A stretch of 35,109 nt of DNA from Zancudomyces culisetae (GCA_001969505.1 LSSK01000177.1:47409-82517), one strand, 5' to 3'; positions 9,208 through 22,582 are shown, counted from the first letter of the stretch. Translations and numbers: made by a program. The notes: generated from the sequence alone by a model not told the origin.

Positions 9208-11546
9208 TTACACAATTCTAAATATTTATATTTAACTTTTGTGATAGAGACAAAAGTTCTTGTGCTATAATTGAATTTTGATCTTTGGGATCGGTTTAGT
9301 CGAGATTTGGAATTGGTTCTCAAAGTCTGTAACTCTTTTTTTTCGGTCCTTTTTGTAGGTACACTAGTTTTTTCTTTTTTTATCAATAACTAATTATTCT
9401 GATTTACGGTGTCAAATATTCAAAATATTGCTTGGTCTTGTTCTTATTTGTATCTTATCTCTTTATCCCTTTATCCAGACTTTCACTATAGTTGCTTAAC
9501 TTAGTAAACTAAAGAGAAAAAAGAAGAAAAGAAAGAGTAGATATGGAAGTACACGTCTCAAAGATACATGAAAAAATTCTTATATATTACTACGGTTCTA
9601 GTTCTAAAACAATCTCGAATGCTCTTTTATCTAAAAAAATGAAAACTATTTTGTAGCAAGGTCTTAAATTTTTTCCACTTTACTACCGTGTTTATTTCAT
9701 GTGAGACTAATTTTCCACTAAAAAAAATGGATAAAAAATTTTTTCTTATTATATTGACCATTCAGCTATTTGTAAAATTCATAAACTATTGACATTCAAG
9801 TGTACAAAAAAAATTTCATTTCAAATTTTCTCTCCAGGATTTTCATGTTTCATTACATTATTTGCCTTTTTTCCCCATTAGATTCTCAATATGTTCATTC
9901 CAGAATTATTTTTTTTGTCAAAAATCCTCGAAATAAAAAATGACCATAATGTTGGCTTTTCAATGGCAAATTGTCTTTCTTTGCTTTCACCATAGCCTTT
10001 AATTATATCCATATTTACCTCCCTTTTTTCAATAGTGCCTAGAAAACGCTAAAATGTTTTGGCTAAATCCACCTTTTTTTTCTATCTTTGCTACAAAATT
10101 GTGATAAGTACATTTTTATTCGTGGTACGCTCTTTATTTTTTTTTTGTGCTATTTATTTACCTGTATCCTTTTTTTTTCACCAAAAGCTCGACTGAAAAA
10201 GATATTCAATGCCACACCCACGATTTACCTTGCTCTTAACTGATACCACAATCTTTTTGGCATTTCCATTCGGCTATCTATTTTTTACTTTGTGTGGATT
10301 TAGCTTTTTTTTTTGTGCAAGGTTTTTAAATGGCATATGTTTTTTTTTTGTATTTCTTATTGAATTTAGGATTTCGCTGCAAAAGGATATCATTTGCAAA
10401 GATTACCTCACCAATCACTAAGTGTCATCATTTTTGTTTTTTCGTTATAAACAGATTATCCACCAATAATCCTTATGTAAAAATATCCACTTTTTGTAAG
10501 CTGATTATGTACTGGAGCAAATTTGCTCAAATTAAAATAAACAAAAACCAGAAAAAAAAACATCATGACGAATATCCCCCATTTAGAACTATTTTTGTTT
10601 TGCTAAACTCGTTAAGCTCCATAAATTAGATAGATAGCTATTCTAAACTAAACAATGCAATCATTGAACCAAAGTCATACAAACAACCTTCTTATGGATA
10701 ACTATAAACACCTATTACTTGCTTTAAATGGGTTTGGCTGGGATTTTCTGTTTAATTCGTCTTTTATTTCTTAAAAACCTTCCCCCTCTCTCGACTTGTG
10801 TGTATTTGCTACTTACATATTGTTTTACATTAACATGAGGTAATCCATAATTACCTTGTAGCTTCTAAACATTTTGTTTAGTATCATTTACAAACACCCT
10901 CGTTTAAAACTAAAGGCTAGAAACATCATAAACCCGTCTGCCTTTTCTTGCTCTGTTTAATTCGAACCAAATGTAGTCTCCCACTATTATTAGATTTCAA
11001 CTAACTCAATACCCAGTGTATGATTTTACATTCTGGACCAGCTTCTCCAATGTTAAACCTTCTCGAACCTTGGGTTCGGTTGATACCTGTGCAATTTTAT
11101 TTTTGTCAAGTACAAACTCCATCAAAAATAAATACTACCAAGACCTTTTAATTCTTTGTTTCTACTACATTGCTTTAACACAGTTGTCATTTCTGCATAA
11201 ACCATTTTTATCTATTAGTGCCTAGAATGTATAAAATATCCGGGGCACGTGCACACAAAAATTATGAAAAACGATAATAAAAATAAAAATGGAGGAACAA
11301 GCTATCTTAGCCTAGTCCTGTTTTTTAAGGTCACTTCAACATTATTGGCGTTATTATTGCGCTCATCTTTACTTCCTAAAAGCCAACTAAGTGCATAAAT
11401 GATGAGCCTGTTTAAAATGAGGGAGGTTATAGAATACTATCCGAGCCCGCATTTGTGGTACTCCACCACATTTCCAACTTACATTATTTGCCGTACAAGT
11501 TCCCATGGATTATAATATCTACTATTTATGGGACTCTATAAATTAT

Positions 11547-11566
11547 CTTTTCTTTTCTTTTCTTTT
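11547..11566 (+). repeat. (CTTTT)4 microsatellite
   Basis: Four exact tandem copies in the gene-poor region. Confidence 0.85.
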
Positions 11567-12809
11567 CAACTGGGTATACTTATCTTTGACACGATTTAAC
11601 ATGCTAAATAATGAACACCACAAATTGGAATTGAAAATATTTAACTGGTTTAAAAAGGTCCACCTTTTTTTTTAAAACATTTAATATCCTTTGCAGAATT
11701 AGTATGAAGAAAAAAAGCTGAATCAAATTCTACTCCGCCTCAGAACAGCCTTTACTCCACGCAAAAACCGAATCCGGCTCGAAACCGCTCCAAATACATT
11801 GCCTCACCCCACTTTTCTCCATAAAAAATGCCTGCTTTTTTCTTTTTTACTTGCATTACTCCATCATCACCCCCTCCCCCAAACTGCTTTCCTTTGGTTA
11901 TATTTACGCATCTGTTTTCCATTGAATTGGTGTTGTTTTGGCACAATATTTTGGGTCTTACTCAAATGCTCAATGATATGTGAAGTTATATGATGAAAAT
12001 GATACACGCTTTTTATTTCGGTGTTTATAAACAATAAAGCAGTGAATATGTCTTTTGATTATATGTTCATTGGATTTTAGGATCTGTTCAAGACCTAAAA
12101 CTAAGCTCACCTACAATAAACTAACAAAAAAAAAGTTCCCACGATAGTCTCAATACAATTTTGAAACATGTTTTATTTAGCTATTAATTTCTCCGCTACA
12201 AGTGGCCTGTTTTAAGATGTCTTGCTGGTGTCTTTTTTTTGAACAGAAAAGATATAAAAAAGATTTGCACCAAATGTTGGGCCGTTATTGTTAATAGCAT
12301 AAGTAATATACATGGTGCACCCCTCCCCAAATAAAAAATCACATACTATGTTTTTTTTATGACACTAACTCTGGCAGGGAGCTTGTCCATCTTATAATGC
12401 AAGTCCGCAAATGTAAAAAGTAATAACGTTTTTGATGCTCTCAGTGTAACCAAAATGAAAACTGATTTCTACAACTGCTATGTTACAAGTTGAAAAAATT
12501 AATATTAGCAAACGTATTCTCAACGATTACCTTACTTTGTTAAAAAGCTGGCCTTCTTTCAGTAAATTTGTTTTTGTTGTTGCTAAACAAGCTTAGTAGC
12601 TAGATTAGTGCTTAGCATTCATTAGGACCAAGATATTTAACCACACATTTTTATATACCAAGGGCTTTTCGCCATTTACACCTTCTAAATGTACATTTTA
12701 TCTGATCATGGCCTTAGCTCTTTAGTTCAAAAATACCTATCTTTTTTAGCACGTGGTTTCAATGCCGTACCAAAATTTACAGGTCGACTTGCACTTGGTT
12801 TTGTTTTGT

Positions 12810-12827
12810 CTTTTTTTTAAAAAAAAG
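12810..12827. repeat. Perfect C-T8-A8-G palindrome
   Basis: An 18-bp perfect inverted repeat with no spacer. It could act as a nucleosome-excluding tract, or form a cruciform; it may equally be a chance product of homopolymer-rich DNA. Confidence 0.75.
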
Positions 12828-13855
12828 TAAGAAACAATCCCCGTTTTGGTTGTACTGATCATTCGTCTATCCGTAGTATAGCAACTGCAAACAATTATAA
12901 GATTCCTCGCGATTTTAAAAAAAGTTTATTTTTAAAATAAAGAACATACATACGCATACATACACATAAAAAAGCACTGCATGTTGCAACTCTTGAATGT
13001 TCATTCTCTGGATACGTTTACACTGATATATTATCCAATTGTAAAGAATTGCTCATTTTGGTTTGATTCAGCATTAATCGGCAGAATGCGTGTCTTTGCA
13101 TTTTTTTATTTAATAAAAAAATGGTTCCTTTGAAAAAAGGAGAGGCGAACTACGGCAATCTGGCTTTAAGCAGCTTGAAGCAAATCAAGTGTTTATGACA
13201 CGCACATTGAAGTTTTGTAATAATATCCCTTAATGTCACTATAGGATACTATTTTTATCCTTTCTTTTTTTACATGTATCCTATTACAACTATTGATTCG
13301 GCAGATATGAGCTCATTTCTCATATGCTACCTAGAAAACTATATAAAAAAATCAACCCTGCGTAGCACTGATTGAAATGGCTAATAAAGCCTGCACTTAA
13401 TGATAGCATATACTCCATTTTTGTTCGCCACCATCAAGCAGGTTCTTGTGTTTCAGTGTTAGCACACCTGAATTTTTATCTCTGGTACACTGCTTACTTA
13501 TTTCTAGCCTAGTACTTGAGATCTTTTGAGATTACTCCTAAAGCACATTTTTATCCTGCCATAAAGCCGAAATAAATAAATTCATTTAGAATTGGTGTGA
13601 TCTTGATATCTCGTACTACATGACACACAGATGTAGATTTGATGTTTGTTTTTGTGCACCATTTGCAAAAAAAAAGGCGGGAAAGCACGTATCTGATAGT
13701 ATATGGCCTTTAAGAGCTGTAAATGCCTGGTTTTGCTGCATACATAGCTAAAGCTGATGCCTCCGCCTGTTGCGTTTAATATGTCTTGTACACAGTATAA
13801 TATTACTCACATCCACTTTTGTTGTAGTTGTATTCATATGTATATTATTAAATTG

Positions 13856-13878
13856 TTAAATCATTAAATCATTAAATC
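13856..13878 (+). repeat. TTAAATCA tandem repeat, nearly three copies
   Basis: Octamer units at 13856, 13864 and 13872, the last ending in CC rather than CA. Confidence 0.8.
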
Positions 13879-16411
13879 CAAACGAAAAGAACTTTGCTGA
13901 CCGCTTAACATCGTGCTACATATACACAATACAGAAATACTGCATTTAAACAGGTTCTTGGGTATATGCTCAAAGTTGATTTATTTATAGTGGGAGTATT
14001 TAGGTACTCAACCAGCCTTCTTGTAAAACATTTGCAAAGTTTGTATTTTAGACTAAAGCAGCTAGCTAGACAGAGCATTTCACTCTCTTCCTTGTTTTAT
14101 ATTCACAAATAGTGTTAGCCCAAGCCATTAGCTTTGGTAAAAAAACGGCAAACTCACACATGAATTTTCTTTGTTTTTCTTTTCCAGTCTAGTCTATACT
14201 ATTTTATTGTCACCAAAAGCTCTTCCATTCTACATATTGAGGAGATTGGTTTAATAATTAAGAGTATACTTGCCCTTTACTAAAACACCCTCCTCAACAT
14301 TTGAATTATAGATTTACGTAATCAATTGATTTTAATTTTTATCTTTTGTGTCATTACCAATCGCGAATTTCTGGGTTCAACAATAACACAATAGTTAATT
14401 TGAAATGAGAAAATACCACTGTTATGTGATATCCACTACCACCATTAAGTAAATGCTTTATGGTAAATGCTAGTTTTGTTTATTACTCGCGATGAGAGGC
14501 CTTGATCTACTCCAAATTTAAGAAAACAAGCATAAAAAAAGCGTACCAATAATGGTATCACTGAACTAACACCTCCTTCTCTTTGAAGAATCAGGAAATA
14601 TAAATTGAGAGTTGAATATGAATCTAGTAGCAAGTACTAGAATAAATCCGATGTTCGGATACGATATCGTTTAAAGTTTAAAGAAAAGTTCAAGTTATCT
14701 AAGTCTCAAAGAAAAAATCCCTAATGGCTTTAGAGTATATATGTAAACCTCGTTTATTTGCTTTTCTTAGGCATTGTTAGTCACCACCAATCGAAAGACA
14801 TTGTCACCCGGAGCCAGTGTTATATTTGTTACACTTATCACATGTTATACGTTCGTTTACTCATTAAACTGTTGTCAAATAGAATATTCTAAAATGAGAC
14901 AAAGTGACTTTGTGTAAAACAACATTTCGTTATATAGTGAGATAATAATAATAGGATTTTTGTTTTATTACCCACTAAAAACCCTGTGCGATTGTTAATA
15001 AAATTTTTCAGTCGTAGATGATTTATACATAAAGATATGCACCTATCTTTGTGCAATTCTTGCAGGATCTATTAATAGATGGCAATTTGAAAAAAATACA
15101 TCTACGGGTTTCACAGTTTTAGCACTGTACCATTCAAATATGCGTTCATTTCTTTGTTGTCTTTTTTTTCCAAGTATAATAGATGGAAATACATAATGCT
15201 ATTTGTCCGATTTAAATTAACAAACTTAAATTTATTGTGTTTTATTGCCGCATTTCAACCACGACAGAGGTCACTGGAACGCAGTTTTGACCCTTTATAG
15301 CAAAAAATTATACCTAAAACAACACACTAAGCACTAATACTCAAACACAGGGTATATTGAGATGGATTGGTAATTGATGTGTGCTACTAATAATGCAAAA
15401 TACTAACCAAAAAAATGGATTTCAAGAGAGACCATATAATTGTATGTGCTTTTATTTCAATCTTCCTCCTCCTTTGTCGTGTTTGGCATTATAGGGAAGA
15501 ACACAAAAGAAAAAAGAAATCGGTTTTCCAAAATGTCGTATAGGGAAAAATGAAACCGACAATTTAGTCATTTGCGTTTTAGGGAGTATAATTTTGTAAA
15601 GACTCCAGTAAATTTCCGTTTTTTATTTACGGACAAGATGGAGCTGTTGTTTACTCGCTATGAAAATGTGATAATTAATGATAGGATCAGGTGCATTTGG
15701 AGTACATTTTTGCGTTCATAGAAATATTTGATGTATTATCAAAGTATACACGCACATGAACTTGAAATTATTCTAAAATTATGTTATATCAAAGGGTGGT
15801 GGATTTATTTTGAAAAAAAGTAGAGGATTTTATTAAAATAAAGGTGTTTATAAAGGGTATATTGGACACATGATACTATCAATTGACAAATTCGATTATA
15901 GACTAACTGATTCTCTTAACAGCATAGCTCGTACAGATAAAAAAAATCCTGAATGGGAATCTTTCTTTCCAGCCAAAGTAGAGACCGTTGTCAACTTTAG
16001 ATGAAAAAAATATCCCGCTTTTACCTAACCGGAAAATCTTTCTCCAGCCATTGTGAGGCTCAAGATAAAAAAAAAGAACGGGGAAAGTTAGATTATGAAA
16101 CTGGACGCAAACAATAGTACAGGTGTAGTTGGAAGAACAACGTTCTATTCTAAAAAATATCTGCCGAAGCAGTTTAACACGAATCTTAGGACAGGGAAAC
16201 TTACGAATACATTAGATAAAGTAAAAACTATTATGCTGATGGAAATAAAACACTAGGAAAACAACACAACCACAATAACCATTCTGATTGAAATAATGGG
16301 AATCACTTCCCACGTTCCAATAAAGTAGTGCGTGAAAGGTATACATCTATTTGAACATCCATGTAAAACAAAAAATAAATAAGCAACGAATCTCAAGAAC
16401 ACACATGTATT

Positions 16412-17489
16412 CTATGTGTCCATGCTTGATTTCGAAAATTTACTTCGCACTCTTGTATTAGCCCTGATAGGGATTTTGATCCCTTGTTCAGAAAATGCTT
16501 TTGATAGGGCAGTAGAACCTACAAATTTTATAATTTTTTTTTAAAAAAATAATACCATGGATGAATGGGCTGGATCATGTAAAACTATTATTAAAGTTGG
16601 TAACTTACCAGTCATTCCGGGAAAGTTTTTAGCAGAATACACATCGAAGGGGGAACTTTGAACTTCAGATAATACTTTGGCTTGTCGCAAGGGCTCGTCT
16701 ATTCTGTTAGTACGTAATGTAAACAATTTTTTTAGATGTTCTGACTGAATAGAAGTGCTCTGACGCTTTCGTTTTTTAATGGCTATATCATTTTTAACAA
16801 CAACAACAACAACAACAGATCTTACCCATTTATATCAGTTACGGAAAATCGCAAAACAAACCTTCCTTCGGTTCGTACGGAAAGGTCGTTAAAGATAAAA
16901 AAGGTACCAAGGTTATTTTTATCATCACGGAGCTGTAGCCCTGAACTCGCTGTAATGCCGACCAGGTTTTTCATTTTGATAGGCTCGTGTAAAGATAGCA
17001 CATTTACCGCGTTGTTGTATGTTGCAGCTTGTGGTGTTGGTAGAGATGCAGGGTTTATAACAAAATCACATTGGAATGCCCCGTTTTCAGACCATAAAGT
17101 CACGGCTGTAACCATTTTGGAAGATTCTATATCGTCGAGTCTATTTTTGTTATTAAAATAACTATATAGAGTACTGTTGATTTTGGTATATATGTAGATT
17201 GTTGTCGGATCTGTTCCTCTATACCAGCTTTCAGCCTTTTTTATACAAAAAAAAAGAAACGGCAATTAATAAAGTTAGTAAATGTTTACTCTACAGGGTT
17301 TTCATATTCATCGAAAGCGAAAAGTTGTACAACAGGGGGTGGATCTATTGGTCGACGGTCTTTTTCTCCGAATCCGCACATTCGAGCTCTTATAGGGTTT
17401 TGAACAATCTTTAGACAGTATTTTCGACCGAGGGTTTTATGACTATCACTTGAGTTCCACATATGGGTTGTATTGTAGACGTTCTCCAT
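16412..17489 (-). CDS. Velvet-domain transcription regulator with C-terminal frameshift
   Basis: Exons 17489-17290, 17140-16826, 16703-16609 and 16520-16412 reconstruct almost the whole velvet domain. Signatures in order: [29 protein letters not shown] (split here by region only), [24 protein letters not shown], then [16 protein letters not shown] and GSTALSK. Velvet proteins (VeA, VelB, VosA, VelC) are fungal DNA-binding regulators of development and secondary metabolism. This one is close to the bare domain, without the long inserts of VosA or VelB, so no subfamily is assigned. The conserved ending [12 protein letters not shown] is present in exon 4 but two bases out of frame, because an A6 run stands where A4 would keep frame; as written, translation runs into unrelated sequence and stops at 16393. 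Exon 2 could alternatively begin near 17218. Either an assembly error or a mutation. Confidence 0.88.
16796..16817 (+). repeat. (AAC)7 microsatellite in velvet intron 2
   Basis: An AAC/GTT triplet array immediately follows the exon 2 donor when read on the minus strand; it lies wholly within the intron. Confidence 0.85.
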
Positions 17490-20400
17490 CACTACTCCAC
17501 TTAGTTCGTTTTATTTTTAAAAAAATATCGGGTTTATGTTGTGAATATTCAAAGTTTGTACCTAACTAATTATTGGGTATGGTTATAAGCATATGAGTTA
17601 TACCGCAATTCTCAAAAATTATCCTCTATACCACGACACTCAAAGGTATTTCGACCTTTTAAGTGGGTTTTATTTGTTTGTCTTCAGTAGCCACTAATTT
17701 TAAGAGTGGAAATAATGATAAATTTCAGTGTATCTTTTTGATATACGGTGTTTTCGTTGTACTATTAATTTAAACCAGGACAGGCGAATTCGAACTGTAT
17801 ATATATTAGATTTTTAGATGCATCCATTGAGAAATACATTTCCATAGTCGATTGTTTTTCCGTTTGTCCATTTTTTTGTGCTAAATCGTATTTGCCAGTG
17901 GAGCTTTTCTTTATCCTACAAATTTCCTTTCTTTTGCATATCAAAAAGTTTAGCTAATTTGCTACACTTTCTCTGATTCCATTTGAATTATAGCACCCCC
18001 CTTCGTTGTTGTACAAAAATGTTCGGCAATTAAAAACGGGTAAATTAGTGCAGATTATGTTTGCCATTTTTTAAATATTCTTGACAATTCACTGTTTACG
18101 GAATTATAAATAAAATTGCCCAATTTAAATACAAAACAGTAATGGTAATCAAGTTTATCTTTGAAACGCATTTTCTTTGCACTTTAGAAAAAAAGAATTT
18201 TAGTCTACTGTACCTCAAATCAGATTTACACTTGTCTAAACTAGCTTTTGATAATTAAAAAATAAATCACGCACATCTTGACCAGACTTACAGCCTGTAT
18301 GTAGTACATTGCTGATCATTCTGTTTGAAGGTTTGGCAGTAGATGAGTAGAACACCAGGCGGTTGTTGTTAATGCAAGGATGTATATGCTATTATGTAAT
18401 TAGGGCCACTTCTTCAGCTGGTTGATATGATATTTGTCGACATTTGTAAATAATATTAAGTACCCGAGTTATAGGCCTATAAGAATATAAATAGTATAAC
18501 TGAGCCAAATAGAGATACTCATTTTTATAGAAAATTGCTGGTACTTTTGAACTCATGTCGCATCCATTCCTTTGTCAATCCATTATTTCGCCATTTGTTG
18601 GAAAAAAAAATTTTTTCGACTGCCCCCTTTATCCTTTTGTCCAATATTATCATTGACAAGAGTAATAATCTCTTCTGATTTTAACGCATTGTTGTGCCTA
18701 CCAGAACCAAATGGAACCTTAAGGGAATTCTTTGCGAAGTTTCTATTTATGTAAAGTTGTTATTTTTTTGTAGTTACTGTCTCTAGTTAAAACACATATT
18801 CGAAAACATCAGTTATTTTTTAGGACTTATACTAATCAAAGTTAGGACAAGCTAAAACAAATTTTGATTATGATTTATAAACTGATGTTGTTGTACTAAG
18901 TAAAGAGCTTGGAAAGAAGCGAAAATTAATCCCGACCCAAACATACCCTCACGAATACACATTTGGAGATAATGCCTTACTTTTTTTTTGTCAATGATTA
19001 TATGCAAGCTTTCAATGTAGTGCAAAATACATGTGTTAAAATACGCAATTGCTTTATAATTCTGTTGCAACTAATCGTCCAATATCAACCTTGTTCCACA
19101 ATTTAATTTACGGGGTTTCCCACTAACTCTGGCTAAGCACAAATCAACCACTCGCATATCAGGATTAAAAAAAACTTTGTAACAGTTAGGCACCTCAGCA
19201 CTTGCTCATGGATGAGGCTATTTGCACAGAACAGACAGAAGTGGATTGCATCTTTTCTTTGCGTAACCAGCTCACAGAACTGCAGAGTAACGGTGATACC
19301 CCGATTTTCAATGTTTTTAGAACATTTTGGCGTACGAATCTAAAATTTATTGCATGAATTTGCTTAAACACCCAGACTTTTTATTCTGTACTACCAGACG
19401 AGAACTATTCATTGAATCGTGTTCCAAATTTAAATCTTTGCAAACTTTCTACGGGGAATGTGATGACTCTCTCTTTTCCAAATCTTCAAGTTTTTTTTTT
19501 GTTCAGAACAGAGAAACAAATTTTTTGTAATGAGTAATTTAAGCTAGTGAGAAAGTACGCAATTTCAGATGATTTGTTATTGTTTTTAATGAAATAAAGT
19601 TTTTTTTTACTACAACGCAAGACAAAAAAAAGTAACATTGTTGCTGATTGGGAAGAACAAATTAAAAAAACCAACGAGCTTAATCATTTATGCCTCAAAA
19701 TTTATGATTATTATTTTTTCACGCTAATTTTAACGATTATCAAACTCAATGCGCTCTATTTGATAACAAATAGGAAAAGTGGCAATGTTCATGCATCAAT
19801 ATTTTCAAATGCTGAATTTTACTAGCCAACTGCACTAAAGAAGAATCATATCCATTACATACTCTTACTAATACGGACTGTGATAAGAATAAGAATCAAG
19901 CAAATTCAACACTTGTTAAGTTTTACAATTCTCGGGTGTGCGGCATTTTTGAAATATGTATTTCCATAAAAGATCTAAAAATCAAATTAGCAAAAAATGC
20001 TATTTATTTTCCTAAAAAATAAAGATCGACGATTTATGAGAGCTAAAAGAGCTCAAAACAATTAAACAGCTTTCATTAGACAATGATGCACATTCAATAC
20101 AAAAAGATGCAACTGAACACATCTGCACAGTTTCTCCCCAACATAAAATGCCACCACAAAATGACGCCATATCTGGTAGCAGGGTGGGAGAAAAGGAGGG
20201 GTAATAAAGTATAACATATGCTTTGATAAAAATGGTTTCCCTTCTTTAACATGACCAAATGGCAACCCTGTATATAGATAGATGTTATCTAGTATTATTT
20301 CTATTTGGCGCTGGTGATGATACTCCTGTTATGCAAAGGTATTTGTATCAAAGAATACTTAGCGGGTCGCTTTTTTTTCATTATAAATTGGTACTACGAC

Positions 20401-20681
20401 CAGGAGATTTATATTACCTTATCACACATGATCCGATTTTAATTAGGCTCAAAAGATATATTTAAATAAGTGAAAACAGGAAAACCACACTAAAAAGTTA
20501 TGGCTAAACGGCCATTTTAAAGAAACCAACCAGACACTTTTTAATCGTTATTTTTTATTTTTGTTGGGGGGAAGGGGAGAAAGAGAAAAAAAAGAAAAAA
20601 AATGTATAAATAGTTAGGCGGGTATAAAATATGAACAAGAGCATTGGAAAACATTCATTATACTTTGGAATTTTACTCCCG
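17490..20681. other. Gene-poor region upstream of the velvet gene
   Basis: No convincing gene apart from the interrupted frame at 19208-19537. A 68-codon frame at 20259-20465 has no family resemblance. This stretch should hold the velvet promoter and 5' UTR. Confidence 0.5.
19208..19537 (+). pseudogene. Interrupted open frame, possible gene remnant
   Basis: From an ATG at 19208 the frame runs 49 codons (MDEAICTEQTEVDCIFSLRN...), meets one TGA at 19355, then stays open in the same frame to a TAA at 19535. That makes 110 codons with a single internal stop, in DNA where stops usually come every 15-20 codons. The first part has a mixed, coding-like amino-acid composition. A second frame is also open from 19327 to 19530, so an intron or frameshift near 19320-19360 is an alternative. 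I recognise no protein family. Confidence 0.25.
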
Positions 20682-20699
20682 CCCCCCCCCCCCCCCCCC
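20682..20699 (+). repeat. C homopolymer of at least 18 bases at the gap edge
   Basis: Eighteen C residues run directly into the N block, so the true length is unknown. Long C/G homopolymers are hard to sequence, which probably explains the gap. Confidence 0.9.
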
Positions 20700-21402
20700 N
20701 NNNNNNNNNNNNNNNNNNNNNNNNNNNNNNNNNNNNNNNNNNNNNNNNNNNNNNNNNNNNNNNNNNNNNNNNNNNNNNNNNNNNNNNNNNNNNNNNNNNN
20801 NNNNNNNNNNNNNNNNNNNNNNNNNNNNNNNNNNNNNNNNNNNNNNNNNNNNNNNNNNNNNNNNNNNNNNNNNNNNNNNNNNNNNNNNNNNNNNNNNNNN
20901 NNNNNNNNNNNNNNNNNNNNNNNNNNNNNNNNNNNNNNNNNNNNNNNNNNNNNNNNNNNNNNNNNNNNNNNNNNNNNNNNNNNNNNNNNNNNNNNNNNNN
21001 NNNNNNNNNNNNNNNNNNNNNNNNNNNNNNNNNNNNNNNNNNNNNNNNNNNNNNNNNNNNNNNNNNNNNNNNNNNNNNNNNNNNNNNNNNNNNNNNNNNN
21101 NNNNNNNNNNNNNNNNNNNNNNNNNNNNNNNNNNNNNNNNNNNNNNNNNNNNNNNNNNNNNNNNNNNNNNNNNNNNNNNNNNNNNNNNNNNNNNNNNNNN
21201 NNNNNNNNNNNNNNNNNNNNNNNNNNNNNNNNNNNNNNNNNNNNNNNNNNNNNNNNNNNNNNNNNNNNNNNNNNNNNNNNNNNNNNNNNNNNNNNNNNNN
21301 NNNNNNNNNNNNNNNNNNNNNNNNNNNNNNNNNNNNNNNNNNNNNNNNNNNNNNNNNNNNNNNNNNNNNNNNNNNNNNNNNNNNNNNNNNNNNNNNNNNN
21401 NN
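20700..21402. other. Assembly gap (703 N)
   Basis: Unsequenced scaffold gap; apparent open frames through it are artefacts. Its length may be an estimate. Confidence 0.99.
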
Positions 21403-21593
21403 TTTTTCAATTTACCCATATATTGAAATGCCTTGGGTAATTCTTAACATATCGCATTCCCATCTTCAAATATATTACCCAATTTATTATCATTTAGTGG
21501 TATAAACTCTCAAAAGTAGTAAATTTTCCATTCACTGACCAATGGCTTGAGAAATCACCGAAAAAGTAACTTTAGTCATTGAATCCATGCTCT

Positions 21594-21615
21594 TACATAC
21601 ATACATACATACATA
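21594..21615 (+). repeat. (TACA)5 microsatellite
   Basis: Five tandem tetranucleotide copies plus a partial unit. Confidence 0.85.
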
Positions 21616-22582
21616 ACAACTACACGTGTTTATCTTTGATAGTGTTTGTTCGATGCAATAAAAAAACAGCTTTTAAATCAGGCTACCTATGTGTACAAAC
21701 CATTACGAATAGGTTTCAATTTCAACTTGAAAAGTGCAGATCTTGATGGTAAGTTAGTCACATAAATCGACCGGAAACTAGTATGTTATCTTTTTTTCCA
21801 TTTTCGCAAGAAACAAAAGGCAGGTAATGCTGAATATAGGTACAAGCATCTACCTCTTTACATACACACAAACACATAATCATAAAAAACACGTGTACCT
21901 ATCAAATACACATTCACATCTAGGGAATTCTGTGTATAGTTTATTTTTGTACATATTGAATACACAGGGTACCGTGCGATGTCAAAAAAATAGAAAGTTA
22001 CAACTACAATAAAACAATTATAGCGAACTATTTTTACTATAACCATTTTTATTTTTATTTTTATATTTATATTTATTTTTATTTTTATTTATTATGTATT
22101 CCGAGTTATATGATTTTCAAGCGAAAGGGAAATACATGTAACCTTGGATAGGATCAAAATTAACACATGTGTGTACACATGCGGGTATATGTAGAGTTTC
22201 TTTTGAGCTTGCAAAGCCAAATACTCTAAACATTTTGTGTGTGTGTTTGTGTGTGTTAATCATATGATGAATATGATTCCTAAATGTTGTATACAAACTC
22301 TAGATTTACGAATTTTTTTTGTTACACAAGAGAGTACACAAATAAAAGAGTTTCAAAGCATGATAAAATTCCACTTTTTTTTATATATTTTTTTAAAAAA
22401 AAGCCCAGTATCTCAAGATCAATAGGCCAAAATAAAGGTTACAATCTTGTTTTGTACTTGTTTTATTTTATTTTTATTTTTATTTTTTTTCTTGTTTTAT
22501 TTTTTATAAACTAAATCCTCATCAATAAATCGAGCTGGGAATGATTTAGAGAGTGTTTTTGCACCATACAAAAAACACATAT

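Larger units (their letters stand above)
9208..16392. other. About 7.2 kb gene-poor AT-rich region
   Basis: I see no protein gene, tRNA, rRNA, spliceosomal RNA or transposon. Open frames here are short and dominated by Phe, Leu, Lys or Asn from homopolymers. The content is T and A runs, a CTTTT array (11547-11566), TTAAATCA repeats (13856-13878), an A8/T8 palindrome (12810-12827) and a short hairpin near 11450-11476. It extends from the promoter of the helical-repeat gene to the 3' end of the velvet gene. Long UTRs, noncoding RNAs or a regulatory region are possible but not shown. Confidence 0.6.

Noticed and set aside
9102-9386. 95-codon minus-strand frame upstream of the helical-repeat gene
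   Set aside because: It has no ATG and overlaps in a different frame with the better first exon (MEGAKYFKDT...), which joins in phase to exon 2.
10209-10629. Overlapping Phe/Leu-rich frames in the gene-poor region
   Set aside because: Composition is a direct product of T and A homopolymers; no membrane-protein family pattern.
11055-11085. GGTTCGGTT sequence resembling a tRNA B box
   Set aside because: No matching A box or cloverleaf can be built around it.
11446-11480. Short hairpin (TGTGGT...ACCACA) suspected as a noncoding RNA or terminator
   Set aside because: Only a six-base stem with no extended structure or flanking RNA-gene signals.
20259-20465. 68-codon plus-strand frame MATLYIDRCYLV...
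   Set aside because: Hydrophobic AT-driven composition, no recognisable domain and no promoter or splice context; an overlapping minus-strand frame of similar length lies beside it.
20631-21440. Long frames spanning the N block on both strands
   Set aside because: They are open only because N codons cannot be read as stops.
22163-22179. Overlapping palindromes ACACATGTGT and TGTGTACACA as an operator
   Set aside because: They lie in TG/CA-rich repeat DNA downstream of UBA1, so they are better explained as microsatellite by-products.
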